From Tistrella bauzanensis (GTDB lineage Bacteria; Pseudomonadota; Alphaproteobacteria; Tistrellales; Tistrellaceae): a stretch of 64,000 nt of DNA. Positions 25,422 to 35,857 of this stretch are shown here, piece after piece. Position numbers and translations under genes: made by a program. How positions within the stretch are numbered: the first letter of the stretch is position 1; each line of letters starts with the position of its first letter. The stretch is taken from assembly GCF_014636235.1 (NCBI RefSeq), contig NZ_BMDZ01000001.1, positions 186,001 through 250,000 on the forward strand, read 5' to 3'. The notes beneath the pieces are model-generated. The model ran no database searches, was not told the DNA's origin, and was given only the letters and a program-made list of their open reading frames with translations.

Positions 25422-28400
25422 TCATTCGCCGGGGACGCCATCTCCCGGCAGTTTTCCCCCTGGGAATTTCCCGGCAGGGCCGGCTGGGGGCGGAGCCCGG
25501 CCATCGTCGGATGCGCCATCCTGGTGGACATGTGCCGTCGCCGGCTGCCGGTCAAGCGCGAGCAGGCGATTTGCGATGGTCGCCGCCGGCTTGGTGAAGC
25601 CCGCAAGCATGGCATACAGCACCGGCACCAGGAACAGGGTCATGATCGTGGCCAGCGTCATGCCGCCGATGACCACCACCGCCAGCGCGCTGCGGCTTTC
25701 GACTCCGGCACCCGATCCCATGGCCAGCGGCACCGCGCCCAGAACCGTGGCGATGGTGGTCATCAGGATCGGTCGCAGGCGCAGAACCGCCGATTTGCGC
25801 GCCGCCTCGGCCGGGGACAAGCCATCTTCATCCCGCAACTGATTGGCGAATTCCACGATCAGGATGCCGTTCTTGGCCATAAGGCCGATCAGCATCACCA
25901 TGCCGATCTGGCTGTAGATGTTCAGCGTGCCGCCGGACAGCCAGATGCCGGCAAGGCCGCCGGTCAGCGCCAGCGGCACCGCCAGAAGAATGATCACCGG
26001 GTGGATCCAGCTTTCGAACTGGGCTGCCAGCACCAGGAACACGATCAGGATCGACAGGGCGAAGGTCAGCATGATGCCGGCGCCGGCATCGACATATTCC
26101 CGCGACTGGCCGTCGAAGCTGATCCGTGCCTGCGGCGGCAGGTTGGTGGCCGCGATCTCCTGCACCCGCTCCACGGCGTTGCCGAGACCATAGCCGTCGG
26201 CCAGCCCGGCCGAGATGGTGATCGCCGGCAGCCGGTCGACGCGGCGCAGTTCCTTGGGCACCGCCACCTCTTCCATCCGCACCAGATTGGACAGCGGCAC
26301 CAGCGAGCCGTCGGTGCCGGCGCGCACGAACAGGCTGGACAGATCGGCGGCGCTGGCACGGTCGCTGTTTTCGGCCTGAAGCACCACGTCATACTGTTCG
26401 CCGCGATCCTCGAACCGGGTGACGGTGCGGCTGCCGAACATCACCTCCAGCGTGCTGCCGATATCCTGGGCCGAGATGCCGAGGGCCGCGGCGCGTTCGC
26501 GGTCGACCGTGACATCCAGCTGCGGCTTGGTCTCTTCGTAGTCGCTGTTGACGTTGTTCAGGCCCGGTTCAGCCAGCAGCCGGTCCATCATGATGTCGCG
26601 CCAGGCCTTCACATCCTCGCGGTCCAGGCCGGCGACCACCACTTCCAGCGGATTGGAGAAGCCGCGCTGCCCCAGCCCCGGCGGATTGACCGGCACCGCG
26701 CGCACCCCCGGAATGGCGGTGAGCTGCGGCCGCACCCGGTTGACCAGATCCACCTGACCGGCGGTGCGCTCGGCCCAGGGCACCAGCCGCACGATGACGA
26801 AGGCGCGATCGACCGGTGCCGGCCGGCTGGAGCCGGGCGAGACGATGGTGAACACGGTCGAGGCGACGCCCTCGTCCACCAGAGGTTGCAGGATCTGCTC
26901 GACCTTCTCGACATTGCGGCTGGTGTAGTCGTAGCTCGACCCCTGCGGCGCCTCGACCACCACGATGAAGCTGCCGCGATCCTCGGTGGGGGCGAATTCC
27001 TTCGGAACCTGTTCATAAAGCAGGCCCGCCACCGCCGACAGCGCCACCGCCACCGCCAGCACCACCAGCCGCGCGCCCATCGCCCAGCCCAGCATCCGGT
27101 CATAAACCGTGTTGAGGCCATCGAAGAACCGGCGGGCGCCGCGTTCGGCGGCATTGGCATGGCCGGGCGCGCGCAGCAGCTTGCTGCACATCATCGGGGT
27201 CAGGGTCAGCGCCACCAGCATCGAGAACGCCACCGATGCCGCCATGGCGATGCCGAATTCGCCGAACAACCGTCCGGTGCGGCCCTCCATGAACGAGATC
27301 GGCACGAACACCGCGATCAGCACCAGCGTGGTCGCGATCACCGCGAAGGCGATCTGGCGGGCGCCGCGATAGGCGGCAAGCAATGGCGGCTCACCGTCTT
27401 CGATCCGGCGGTGGATGTTTTCAAGAACCACGATGGCGTCATCGACCACCAGCCCGATCGCCAGCACCAGCGCCAGCAGGGTCAGCACATTGATCGAAAA
27501 GCCCATGGCGCCGAGCACGGTGAGCGAGGCGATGACCGAGACCGGGATCGCCACCGCCGGCACCAGCGTGGCCGCGATCGAGCGCAGAAAGACGAAGATG
27601 ATGCCCACCACCAGCAGCAGGGCGATGACCAGCGCGTGCATCACCTCATAGATCGCCTCCGAGATGAACAGGCTTTCGTCATAGGAATAGCTGATGGTCA
27701 TGTCCGGCGGCAGGCTGGTGCGCAGCGCCTCGACTTCCGCGCGCACGCCGTTCGCCACATCCAGTGTGTTGGCCTTCGACTGGCGGATGACGCCGACGCC
27801 GATGCCTTGCTGGCCGTTGGAGCGGATCTCGTTCTTGTAATCCTCGGCACCGACCTCGATGCGGGCGATGTCGCCCAGCCGGATCGGCCGGCCATCGGCG
27901 CCGCCGCTGACCACAAGCTGGCGGAAATCGGCCTCGGTCGCGAACCGGGTGTCGGTGCGGATCGTGACCTCGCGATTGGTGGTCTCGATGCTGCCGGCCG
28001 GCAGTTCCAGGTTCTCGCGGTTGAGTGCGGCGGTGACGTCGTTCACCGTCAGGCCGCGGGCCGACAGCGCCTGGCGGTCGATCCAGATCCGCATCGCATA
28101 GCGCCGCTCGCCGCCGATATAGACCGAGGCCACACCCGGCACCACCGACAGCCGGTCGACGATGAAGCGGTCGGCGTAATCGGTGAGCGCCAGCGCGTCG
28201 CGGGCATTCGAGGTCAAGGTCATCCAAAGCATCGGCCGGCTGTCGGCGTCGGCCTTCGAGATGATCGGCTGTTCCGCCGTCTCGGGCAGATCGTCGATCA
28301 CCTGGGCGACCTTGTCGCGGACGTCGTTGGTGGCGGCCTCCAGGTCGCGCTCGACATTGAATTCGATGTTCACGAACGAGCGGCCGTCGCGGCTGACCGA

Positions 28401-28643
28401 GCGCAGGGTCCGGATGCCCTCGATGCCGCTGACCGCCCCTTCGATGATCTCGGTCACCTGGGTTTCGACCAGGGACGCCGGCGCGCCACGGAATGACGTG
28501 CCGACCGAGACCTGCGGCGTGTCGACATCGGGATATTCACGCACCGCCAGCCGCAGGCCCGCGGCCAGCCCCACCACGATCAGCAGCAGGGACAGCACGG
28601 TCGCAAAGACCGGGCGCTTGATGGAGACATCCGACAGGATCAT
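25422..28643 (-). CDS. RND-family efflux transporter permease
   Basis: Inner-membrane proton-driven exporter of 1073 residues with the HAE1 layout. An N-terminal helix (MILSDVSIKRPVFATVLSL) and a large periplasmic loop come first. The TM4 motif VLAIGLVVDDAIVVLENIHR carries the paired Asp of the proton relay. The pattern is then duplicated, with a second loop and helices ending near residue 1040. It follows its adaptor by 88 bp. No outer-membrane TolC-type gene or dedicated regulator is adjacent, so it probably borrows a channel encoded elsewhere. Substrates cannot be read from sequence. Confidence 0.93.
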   Translation of the reverse strand: MILSDVSIKRPVFATVLSLLLIVVGLAAGLRLAVREYPDVDTPQVSVGTSFRGAPASLVETQVTEIIEGAVSGIEGIRTLRSVSRDGRSFVNIEFNVERDLEAATNDVRDKVAQVIDDLPETAEQPIISKADADSRPMLWMTLTSNARDALALTDYADRFIVDRLSVVPGVASVYIGGERRYAMRIWIDRQALSARGLTVNDVTAALNRENLELPAGSIETTNREVTIRTDTRFATEADFRQLVVSGGADGRPIRLGDIARIEVGAEDYKNEIRSNGQQGIGVGVIRQSKANTLDVANGVRAEVEALRTSLPPDMTISYSYDESLFISEAIYEVMHALVIALLLVVGIIFVFLRSIAATLVPAVAIPVSVIASLTVLGAMGFSINVLTLLALVLAIGLVVDDAIVVLENIHRRIEDGEPPLLAAYRGARQIAFAVIATTLVLIAVFVPISFMEGRTGRLFGEFGIAMAASVAFSMLVALTLTPMMCSKLLRAPGHANAAERGARRFFDGLNTVYDRMLGWAMGARLVVLAVAVALSAVAGLLYEQVPKEFAPTEDRGSFIVVVEAPQGSSYDYTSRNVEKVEQILQPLVDEGVASTVFTIVSPGSSRPAPVDRAFVIVRLVPWAERTAGQVDLVNRVRPQLTAIPGVRAVPVNPPGLGQRGFSNPLEVVVAGLDREDVKAWRDIMMDRLLAEPGLNNVNSDYEETKPQLDVTVDRERAAALGISAQDIGSTLEVMFGSRTVTRFEDRGEQYDVVLQAENSDRASAADLSSLFVRAGTDGSLVPLSNLVRMEEVAVPKELRRVDRLPAITISAGLADGYGLGNAVERVQEIAATNLPPQARISFDGQSREYVDAGAGIMLTFALSILIVFLVLAAQFESWIHPVIILLAVPLALTGGLAGIWLSGGTLNIYSQIGMVMLIGLMAKNGILIVEFANQLRDEDGLSPAEAARKSAVLRLRPILMTTIATVLGAVPLAMGSGAGVESRSALAVVVIGGMTLATIMTLFLVPVLYAMLAGFTKPAATIANRLLALDRQPATAHVHQDGASDDGRAPPPAGPAGKFPGGKLPGDGVPGE

Positions 28644-28731
28644 AGCGGGGCCGGCCTCTGTTGCGCAGCATTCCGGCCCCGGTTGGGGGCGTCACCGCGA
28701 TCTGGATGGTGCAGGCTGTTCGTGGTGGTGC

Positions 28732-29838
28732 TCAGCCGGCGGTCACGTTGGCGGGTGCGGGTGCGGGTGCGGTGACGGCGATGGGCGCGCCGTTGCGCAG
28801 GCGCTGGTGGCCCGCTGCAACCACCTGCTCGCCGGCCTGAAGCCCTGCCAGAATCTCGACCTGGCCGTTCTGGCGCCGGCCGGGTTCCACCACCCGGCGC
28901 TCGGCCGTGCCGTCGGCGGCTGCGACATAGACATAGGCCAGCCGGCCCTCGCGGATCAGCGCCTGTTCGGGAATGGTCGGCACGTCGGGCCCGGGGTCGA
29001 GTGTCAGGGTGACGGCCAGGAACATGCCGGGCTTCAGCCGGCCGTCGGCGTTGTCGATCTCGGCTTCGACCGTCACCGCGCGCGTGGACACGTCGATGCG
29101 GGTGTCGATGAACCGGACCGTGCCGACGAAGGCGGTGGCGGGATAGGCCGCACTCGCCGCCGCGACCATCTGGCCGGGGGCGAGTTGGGCCAGCGCGGTT
29201 TCGGGCACCGCGAAGGCCACCTTGATCGGATCGATGTTGTCGAGGGTGGTGATGGCGGTATCGGGGCCGACCACGGCGCCCACGCTCACCTGCTTCAACC
29301 CCACCCGGCCGGGAAAGGGGGCGACCACGCGATGATCGGCCAGGGTTGCGCGCGCCGAGGCCAGGGTGGCGCGGGCGGCGGTGAGCTCGGTGGTCCGGGT
29401 GTCGAATTCAGCGGCCGAAACGGCGTTGCCCCGGCGCAGCTGCCGGGTGCGTTCCAACTGGGTGGTGGCTTCCTTCACCGCCGCTTCCAGGCGGGCGACA
29501 TCGGCGCGGGCGCCGGCATCGTCGAGCACCGCCAGCACCTGGCCGGCCTCGACCGTGCCGCCGGGGATGAAGTTCAGGTCGGTGATCCGCCCGGAAATCT
29601 TGGTGGAAACGGTGATCGCCTCGATCGCGCGCGCCGTGCCCACGGCCTCCACCGTCCGGGCCAGCTGGCGCGGGGTCACCGTTTCCAGCTCCACCCGCAC
29701 CGGCTGTTGTCCGGCGGGGGCGATGGTGGCGGATGCCGTGCCCGTTTCCCCCCCGGTCAGGTGGTCCCAGCCATACCACGCACCCGCGCCTGCCGCTGCA
29801 AGCCCGGCGATCAACACGATCTGCCCGATGATCCGCAC
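28732..29838 (-). CDS. RND efflux periplasmic adaptor (membrane fusion protein)
   Basis: The 368-residue protein has an N-terminal membrane anchor (about 4-22), a biotinyl-lipoyl-like half (KISGRITDLNFIPGGTVEAGQVLAVLDD), an alpha-helical hairpin (about 110-165), the second lipoyl half (VVAPFPGRVGLKQVSVGAVV), and a beta-barrel/membrane-proximal region. This is the HlyD/AcrA adaptor architecture. It is transcribed first and would link the downstream permease to an outer-membrane channel. The C-terminus is Ala/Pro-rich. Confidence 0.92.
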   Translation of the reverse strand: MRIIGQIVLIAGLAAAGAGAWYGWDHLTGGETGTASATIAPAGQQPVRVELETVTPRQLARTVEAVGTARAIEAITVSTKISGRITDLNFIPGGTVEAGQVLAVLDDAGARADVARLEAAVKEATTQLERTRQLRRGNAVSAAEFDTRTTELTAARATLASARATLADHRVVAPFPGRVGLKQVSVGAVVGPDTAITTLDNIDPIKVAFAVPETALAQLAPGQMVAAASAAYPATAFVGTVRFIDTRIDVSTRAVTVEAEIDNADGRLKPGMFLAVTLTLDPGPDVPTIPEQALIREGRLAYVYVAAADGTAERRVVEPGRRQNGQVEILAGLQAGEQVVAAGHQRLRNGAPIAVTAPAPAPANVTAG

Positions 29839-29988
29839 GTCCAGTCCCCCGAAGCCCCGCCTGCTGTGGCGTCTGCGATGGCGCCATCACCTGTTGCCGG
29901 CGATGATACGCGCAGGCGCACAGTTCTCCTACGCTGCGATTTCAAGGACGGATCGGATGCCGCGTAACGGGCGCAGACATTGTGGCCC

Positions 29989-32202
29989 TCAGCCGCGCTT
30001 GCGGCCGGTGGGGCGTCCGGATTTCATGGCGCCGCGCCGCCCGCCGGCCTTGGCGCCGCCACTGACCGTGGCGGCTCTGCTGTCGAGGGATCGCGATCCG
30101 CCGCGCCCCCGTGGGGGCGACAGCATGGGGGCGCCGGCTTCGGCCAGCCCCAGTTCGGCGGCATCCAGGCGCTTCAACTCGTCGCGCAGGCGGGCCGCCT
30201 CCTCGAATTCCAGATCGGCGGCAGCCTCGCGCATCCGCTTTTCCAGATCCTCCTTATAGGCCTTCAAGTTATGGCCGACCAGGTGGCCGCCCTCGGCCTC
30301 GTCGACATCCACCTTCAGGTAATCGGCCTCATAGACCGATCCCAGCGCCGCGCCGATGGTCTTGCGCACGCTTTCGGGCGTGATGCCGTGCTCCTCGTTA
30401 TAGGCGACCTGCTTGGCGCGCCGTCGCTCGGTCTCGGCGATGGCATAGTTCAGGCTTTCGGTCATATGGTCGGCATAGCACAGCACCCGGCCATCGATAT
30501 TGCGGGCCGCGCGCCCGATGGTCTGAACCAGCGAGGTCTTGGACCGCAGGAAACCTTCCTTGTCGGCATCCAGAATCGCCACCAGAGCGCATTCCGGGAT
30601 ATCCAGACCCTCGCGCAACAGGTTGATCCCGATCAGGATATCGAACACGCCCTTGCGCAGGTCGCGGATGATCTCGATCCGCTCCAGGGTCTCGATGTCG
30701 GAATGCAGATAGCGGACCTTCAGCCCGGCCTCGTGCATGTATTCCGTCAGATCCTCGGCCATGCGTTTGGTCAGGGTGGTGACCAGAACCCGATACCCGC
30801 GGGCGATGGTGTCGCGGGCTTCCCCCAGCAGATCGTCGACCTGGCGCGTGCAGGGCCGCACGATCACCGGCGGATCGATCAGCCCGGTCGGGCGGATCAC
30901 CTGTTCCACGAACAGGCCGCCGGTGCGTTCCATCTCCCAAGGCCCTGGGGTCGCCGATACGAACACCGATTGCGGCCGCATCGCGTCCCATTCCTCGAAT
31001 TTCAGCGGCCGGTTGTCGGCGCAGGACGGCAGTCGGAAGCCGAACTCCGACAGGGTCGATTTGCGCTGAAAGTCGCCGCGAAACATGCCGCCGACCTGGG
31101 GCACGGTGACATGGCTTTCGTCCACGAACAGGATCGCATCTTCCGGCAGATATTCGAACAGCGTCGGCGGCGGCTCGCCCGGCGCGCGGCCCGACAGATA
31201 GCGTGAATAGTTCTCGATGCCGGCGCAGGAGCCGGTGGCCTCGATCATTTCCAGATCGAACATGGTGCGCTGTTCCAGGCGCTGTGCTTCCAGCAGCTTG
31301 CCATCGGCCTCGAACTGGACCAGCCGGGTCTTCAACTCCTGCATGATCTGCTTCGACGCCTGGGCCAGTGTCGGCTTCGGTGTCACGTAATGGCTGTTGG
31401 GATAGATCCTGACCTTCGGGAAGCTGCCGGTCTTCTCGCCGGTCAGCGGGTCGAACTCCACGATCTGTTCCACCTCGTCGCCGAACAGGCTCAGCCGCCA
31501 GGCGCGGTCTTCCAGATGGGCGGGGAAGATTTCCACCACATCGCCGCGCACCCGGAAGGCGCCGCGCTGGAAGCCGGTATCGTTGCGCTTGTACTGCAAC
31601 TCCACCAGCCGCTTGACGAAGGCATTGCGATCGAGCGTTTCGCCCTTCGACACGTCGAGGGTCATCCGGGCATAGGTTTCCACCGCGCCGATACCATAGA
31701 TGCACGACACCGAGGCGACGATGACCACGTCGCGACGTTCCAGCAGCGCCCGTGTCGCCGAGTGGCGCATCCGATCAATCTGCTCGTTGATCGAGGCTTC
31801 TTTCTCGATATAGGTGTCCGAGCGCGGCACATAGGCTTCGGGTTGGTAATAATCGTAATACGAGACGAAATACTCCACGGCGTTGTCGGGGAAGAATTCC
31901 TTCATCTCGCCATAAAGCTGAGCGGCAAGAGTCTTGTTCGGCGCCAGAATCAGGGCAGGGCGTTTCTCGGCGGCGATCACCTGGGCCATGGTGAAGGTCT
32001 TGCCCGATCCGGTCACACCCAGCAGAACCTGATCGCGCTCGTGGCCGCGGATTCCATCGATCAATTCGGCGATCGCTGTCGGCTGATCTCCGGCTGGTTG
32101 ATAGGCGCTGACCAGACGGAAGTCGGCCGGCCCGTCCGGACGGGTCGGCATCGGATCGGGTGACTGCCGGTCGGGCGTCAGAGCAGACAGGCTGCCGGGC
32201 AT
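29989..32202 (-). CDS. uvrB: UvrABC excinuclease subunit B
   Basis: Damage-verifying helicase of nucleotide excision repair. The 737-residue protein has Walker A in [14 protein letters not shown], the beta-hairpin region [24 protein letters not shown]-like VDESH, helicase motif [11 protein letters not shown], and the C-terminal UvrC-interacting UVR motif ([20 protein letters not shown]). A ~60-residue basic Arg/Gly/Ser tail follows. The start at [13 protein letters not shown] fits relatives; the open frame extends 79 codons further. I looked for a LexA box upstream and did not find one. Confidence 0.96.
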   Translation of the reverse strand: MPGSLSALTPDRQSPDPMPTRPDGPADFRLVSAYQPAGDQPTAIAELIDGIRGHERDQVLLGVTGSGKTFTMAQVIAAEKRPALILAPNKTLAAQLYGEMKEFFPDNAVEYFVSYYDYYQPEAYVPRSDTYIEKEASINEQIDRMRHSATRALLERRDVVIVASVSCIYGIGAVETYARMTLDVSKGETLDRNAFVKRLVELQYKRNDTGFQRGAFRVRGDVVEIFPAHLEDRAWRLSLFGDEVEQIVEFDPLTGEKTGSFPKVRIYPNSHYVTPKPTLAQASKQIMQELKTRLVQFEADGKLLEAQRLEQRTMFDLEMIEATGSCAGIENYSRYLSGRAPGEPPPTLFEYLPEDAILFVDESHVTVPQVGGMFRGDFQRKSTLSEFGFRLPSCADNRPLKFEEWDAMRPQSVFVSATPGPWEMERTGGLFVEQVIRPTGLIDPPVIVRPCTRQVDDLLGEARDTIARGYRVLVTTLTKRMAEDLTEYMHEAGLKVRYLHSDIETLERIEIIRDLRKGVFDILIGINLLREGLDIPECALVAILDADKEGFLRSKTSLVQTIGRAARNIDGRVLCYADHMTESLNYAIAETERRRAKQVAYNEEHGITPESVRKTIGAALGSVYEADYLKVDVDEAEGGHLVGHNLKAYKEDLEKRMREAAADLEFEEAARLRDELKRLDAAELGLAEAGAPMLSPPRGRGGSRSLDSRAATVSGGAKAGGRRGAMKSGRPTGRKRG

Positions 32203-32334
32203 GATCTCGGAACTCCGGTACCGATGGGGGAGGCGTGCAACCCAATATAGTATCTTTTGCAGCTTTTTCAGCGGGTGTGTGAACCGCGCAAGGAGGGGGC
32301 GCGGGAGGCCTTCGGTTGAGGGCTTTTCCGTTGA

Positions 32335-33681
<1,347 letters not shown>

Positions 33682-33729
33682 CCGGCGGCCCTGTCCGGCC
33701 GGCATATCCGGCCGGCATATCCCCGGCAC

Positions 33730-33775
33730 GACATACAGAACCCCGGCAGCTTCGGCTGCCGGGGTTCTGTATGTC
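33730..33775 (+). terminator. Long stem-loop with TTCG tetraloop after the aminotransferase gene
   Basis: A perfect 21-bp inverted repeat (33730-33750 with 33755-33775) closes on the stable tetraloop TTCG, 49 bases after the stop. No T-tract follows, so it may terminate or stabilise the 3' end. Just before it, CCGGCCGGCATAT is repeated in tandem. Confidence 0.75.
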
Positions 33776-33898
33776 AGGGGGGCCTTCACGCCTGCGTGAT
33801 CGGCGCGTCATCCGCTTTGATGTGTGGCGGCGGGGATCTAATCTCCATGGTGGGACGTCAGGTTTCAAAGCCCACCGGAACCGTCAGGAGTTTGTTCG

Positions 33899-34909
33899 AT
33901 GCGCATCATCCGTCGCCGCAGCTGGAATTTGCCGGAACGCGACGTCACGCCCGAGGCCGTGTGGCGCGATCGACGCTCGGTGCTGAAGGCCATGGGGTTT
34001 GGCGCCATGGGTGCCGCCATGGGCGGCGGTGTGGCAGGGGCGCTGCTGGCGCCCGGTCATGCCCATGCCTATCAGCCGGGCGACGCGCCCACCGACAACC
34101 CGTGGACGGGGCTGTATCCGGTTGACCGCAACCCCGCCTATGCCGATGCCGGCCGGCCGTTGACGCCCGAGAAGATCGCCTCGTCCTATAACAATTTCTA
34201 TGAATTCGGCACCCATAAGCGGATCTGGCCCGACGCCCAGAAGCTGACGCTTCAGCCCTGGACGGTCACCATCGACGGCATGGTCGATAATCCGCAGACC
34301 CTGGATGCCGATGCCCTGATCCGGAAGATGGCGCTGGAAGAGCGGATCTATCGGTTCCGCTGTGTCGAAGCCTGGGCGATGGTGGTGCCGTGGAGTGGCT
34401 TTCCGCTGTCGGCGCTGGTGAAGATGGCCGGGCCCAAGGCCGGCGCGAAGTACCTGCGTATGGAGACTTTTGAGGACAGCGGCATGGCCCATGGTCAGCG
34501 CTCCATCTGGCTGCCCTGGCCCTATGTCGAGGGATTGACGCTGGACGAGGCGGCCAATGATCTGGCCTTCATCGCCACCGGCATCTACGGCAAGCCGCTG
34601 CCCCGCCAGCATGGCGCGCCGCTGCGGTTGGTGACGCCCTGGAAATATGGCTTCAAGTCGATCAAGTCGATCGTGCGCTTCACCGTCACCGATGAACGCC
34701 CGACCAGTTTCTGGGAGCAGCTTGAAAGCCGCGAATACGGCTTCTGGGCCAATGTGAACCCCGAAGTCGCCCATCCGCGCTGGAGCCAGGCAACCGAGAA
34801 GATGATCGATACCGGCGAGGACGTGCCGACCCTGAAGTGGAACGGCTATGGCGAGCAGGTCGCCAGCCTTTATACCGGTGTCAACGACGGCGACCGTCTG
34901 TTCCGCTGA
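33899..34909 (+). CDS. msrP: Protein-methionine-sulfoxide reductase catalytic subunit
   Basis: Periplasmic molybdoenzyme that repairs oxidised methionine in exported proteins. The 336-residue precursor has a twin-arginine signal (RDRRSVLKAMGFG) with a hydrophobic stretch ending near AHAYQP, and the molybdenum-ligand Cys155 in RFRCVEAWAMVVPWSGF, characteristic of YedY/MsrP. AGGAG lies 8 bp before the ATG. The usual membrane haem partner gene msrQ does not follow; the next 950 bp lack a credible gene. Confidence 0.95.
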   Translation: MRIIRRRSWNLPERDVTPEAVWRDRRSVLKAMGFGAMGAAMGGGVAGALLAPGHAHAYQPGDAPTDNPWTGLYPVDRNPAYADAGRPLTPEKIASSYNNFYEFGTHKRIWPDAQKLTLQPWTVTIDGMVDNPQTLDADALIRKMALEERIYRFRCVEAWAMVVPWSGFPLSALVKMAGPKAGAKYLRMETFEDSGMAHGQRSIWLPWPYVEGLTLDEAANDLAFIATGIYGKPLPRQHGAPLRLVTPWKYGFKSIKSIVRFTVTDERPTSFWEQLESREYGFWANVNPEVAHPRWSQATEKMIDTGEDVPTLKWNGYGEQVASLYTGVNDGDRLFR

Positions 34910-35380
34910 TCGCCGTCATACGCGGTTTCCATCACCTGCCATGCGTCCCGCGCACAACGGACTTGCGTGGATCGGCTGGCTGCGTCATATTTGCGCATCG
35001 TCAGACCGGACGAAAACATGGTCGCGACGGGCCGGCGGTGGAACTGGGGAGGGCTGCCGCCGACACGACGAACGGAACGGCCGATGGCAGCCGCGTTGCG
35101 CGCGATCGCGTTGCACAGGCACCCGCCTGAGGCACACGACGACAGCTTCGGACGAGACATCCGGGGCACAGGCACCCGCCCGGCAGTGACGCCGGTCGCA
35201 GAACGCCGCGATATCCGATGCCACGAGGGAGGGGAGGCCCGTCGGCATCACCGGTATCGTCCCGTCGGCCGCTCCGTTCTTCGCGCTCCTGTTATAAAAG
35301 ATGCCGGCTGGCGTCGTGTTGCGTGAGGAAGCGCCCCTGATCCGCAGACCGTTGACGGGCTGGCCTCTATGGTCGCCGGT

Positions 35381-35438
35381 CCGTCTGCGGATCACTCGAT
35401 TGTTATACGTGCCGTCTGCGGATCACTCGATTGTCATA
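35381..35438. repeat. Direct repeat of 27 bp, period 31
   Basis: A 27-bp unit beginning CCGTCTGCGGATCACTCG at 35381 recurs at 35412 with one T-to-C change. It lies 37 bp beyond the 3' end of the candidate small RNA; function unknown. Confidence 0.85.
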
Positions 35439-35474
35439 CCTGCCACCTGCGGTGGCGGGAGCCAAGGTGCCGGC

Positions 35475-35504
35475 AAAAAAAAAGCCGGGCCTTGCGGCCC
35501 GGCT
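35475..35504 (-). terminator. Intrinsic terminator of the candidate small RNA
   Basis: Perfect 9-bp stem AGCCGGGCC/GGCCCGGCT with a 4-base loop, followed on the minus strand by nine consecutive U. No minus-strand protein gene ends here, which itself argues for a non-coding transcript. Confidence 0.88.
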
Positions 35505-35646
35505 GAAGTCTGACAGGGAGGCTTCACGTCTGGGAGACGCGAAAAAGGTCAGGGAGACCTTTGCACCCGGGGGGAGACCCGGATGCGGAAACCGATGGGG
35601 GAGCCATCTGTTTCCGTGGCATCGGAGGATGACCTCGACGATGTTG
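35475..35646 (-). ncRNA. Candidate small RNA: tandem hairpins with CUCCC loops
   Basis: Read on the minus strand, the 5' end holds a hairpin at 35643-35620. Five hairpins follow, each with CUCCC at the apex: stem 35616-35586 (CGGAAAC and GATGG arms with one mismatch), 35582-35567, 35562-35544 (perfect 7 bp AAAGGTC/GACCTTT), 35539-35527, and a looser 35526-35504. A perfect 9-bp terminator stem with a GCAA loop and nine U residues ends the RNA (35504-35475). A weak -10 (TATATG, 35657-35652) would place the 5' end near 35646, about 170 nt. CUCCC loops are typical of anti-Shine-Dalgarno small RNAs of alphaproteobacteria. The plus strand would instead show GGGAG loops. Confidence 0.6.
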
Positions 35647-35698
35647 CAGTGCATATAGGACGCCACGGCGCCGAGCGCCAGAGCCCCGAAGACAGTTC

Positions 35699-35729
35699 AG
35701 CCATGCACGTTGCGCATGGCTTTCTTTTT
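35699..35729 (+). terminator. Plus-strand intrinsic terminator
   Basis: Perfect 8-bp stem AGCCATGC (35699-35706) / GCATGGCT (35714-35721) followed by TTCTTTTT. It faces away from the minus-strand terminator at 35475, so the interval between them could be transcribed from both strands. Confidence 0.75.
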
Positions 35730-35857
35730 GCGCGTATTTGGGGTGCGATCAGGGCCGCTGTCATGACACCGCAACTCTCCTCTGGCATGAGGCATGGGCG
35801 GTCATGGGCTGATGCGGGCCAGAGCCCGTGGGCTGATGCAGGCCAGAGGAGGCGAGG

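Larger units (their letters stand above)
34910..35857. other. Gene-poor region after msrP
   Basis: About 950 bases without a convincing protein gene. Frames through it lack family motifs and cross the structured RNA elements. It contains a direct repeat (35381-35438), a TATAAA-like box (35293-35298), the candidate small RNA with minus-strand terminator (35475-35646), and a plus-strand terminator (35699-35729). Confidence 0.6.

Noticed and set aside
25395..28496. A 1033-codon open frame on the plus strand opposite the RND permease
   Set aside because: It is His/Arg/Gln-rich with no domain motifs and mirrors a strongly conserved gene; long antisense frames are expected at this GC content.
32203..32300. 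LexA (SOS) box upstream of uvrB
   Set aside because: I looked for GAAC-N7-GAAC and GTTC-N7-GTTC spacing and found only single half-sites.
34910..35400. msrQ or another membrane gene after msrP
   Set aside because: No frame here has hydrophobic helices or a plausible start; codon content is not gene-like.
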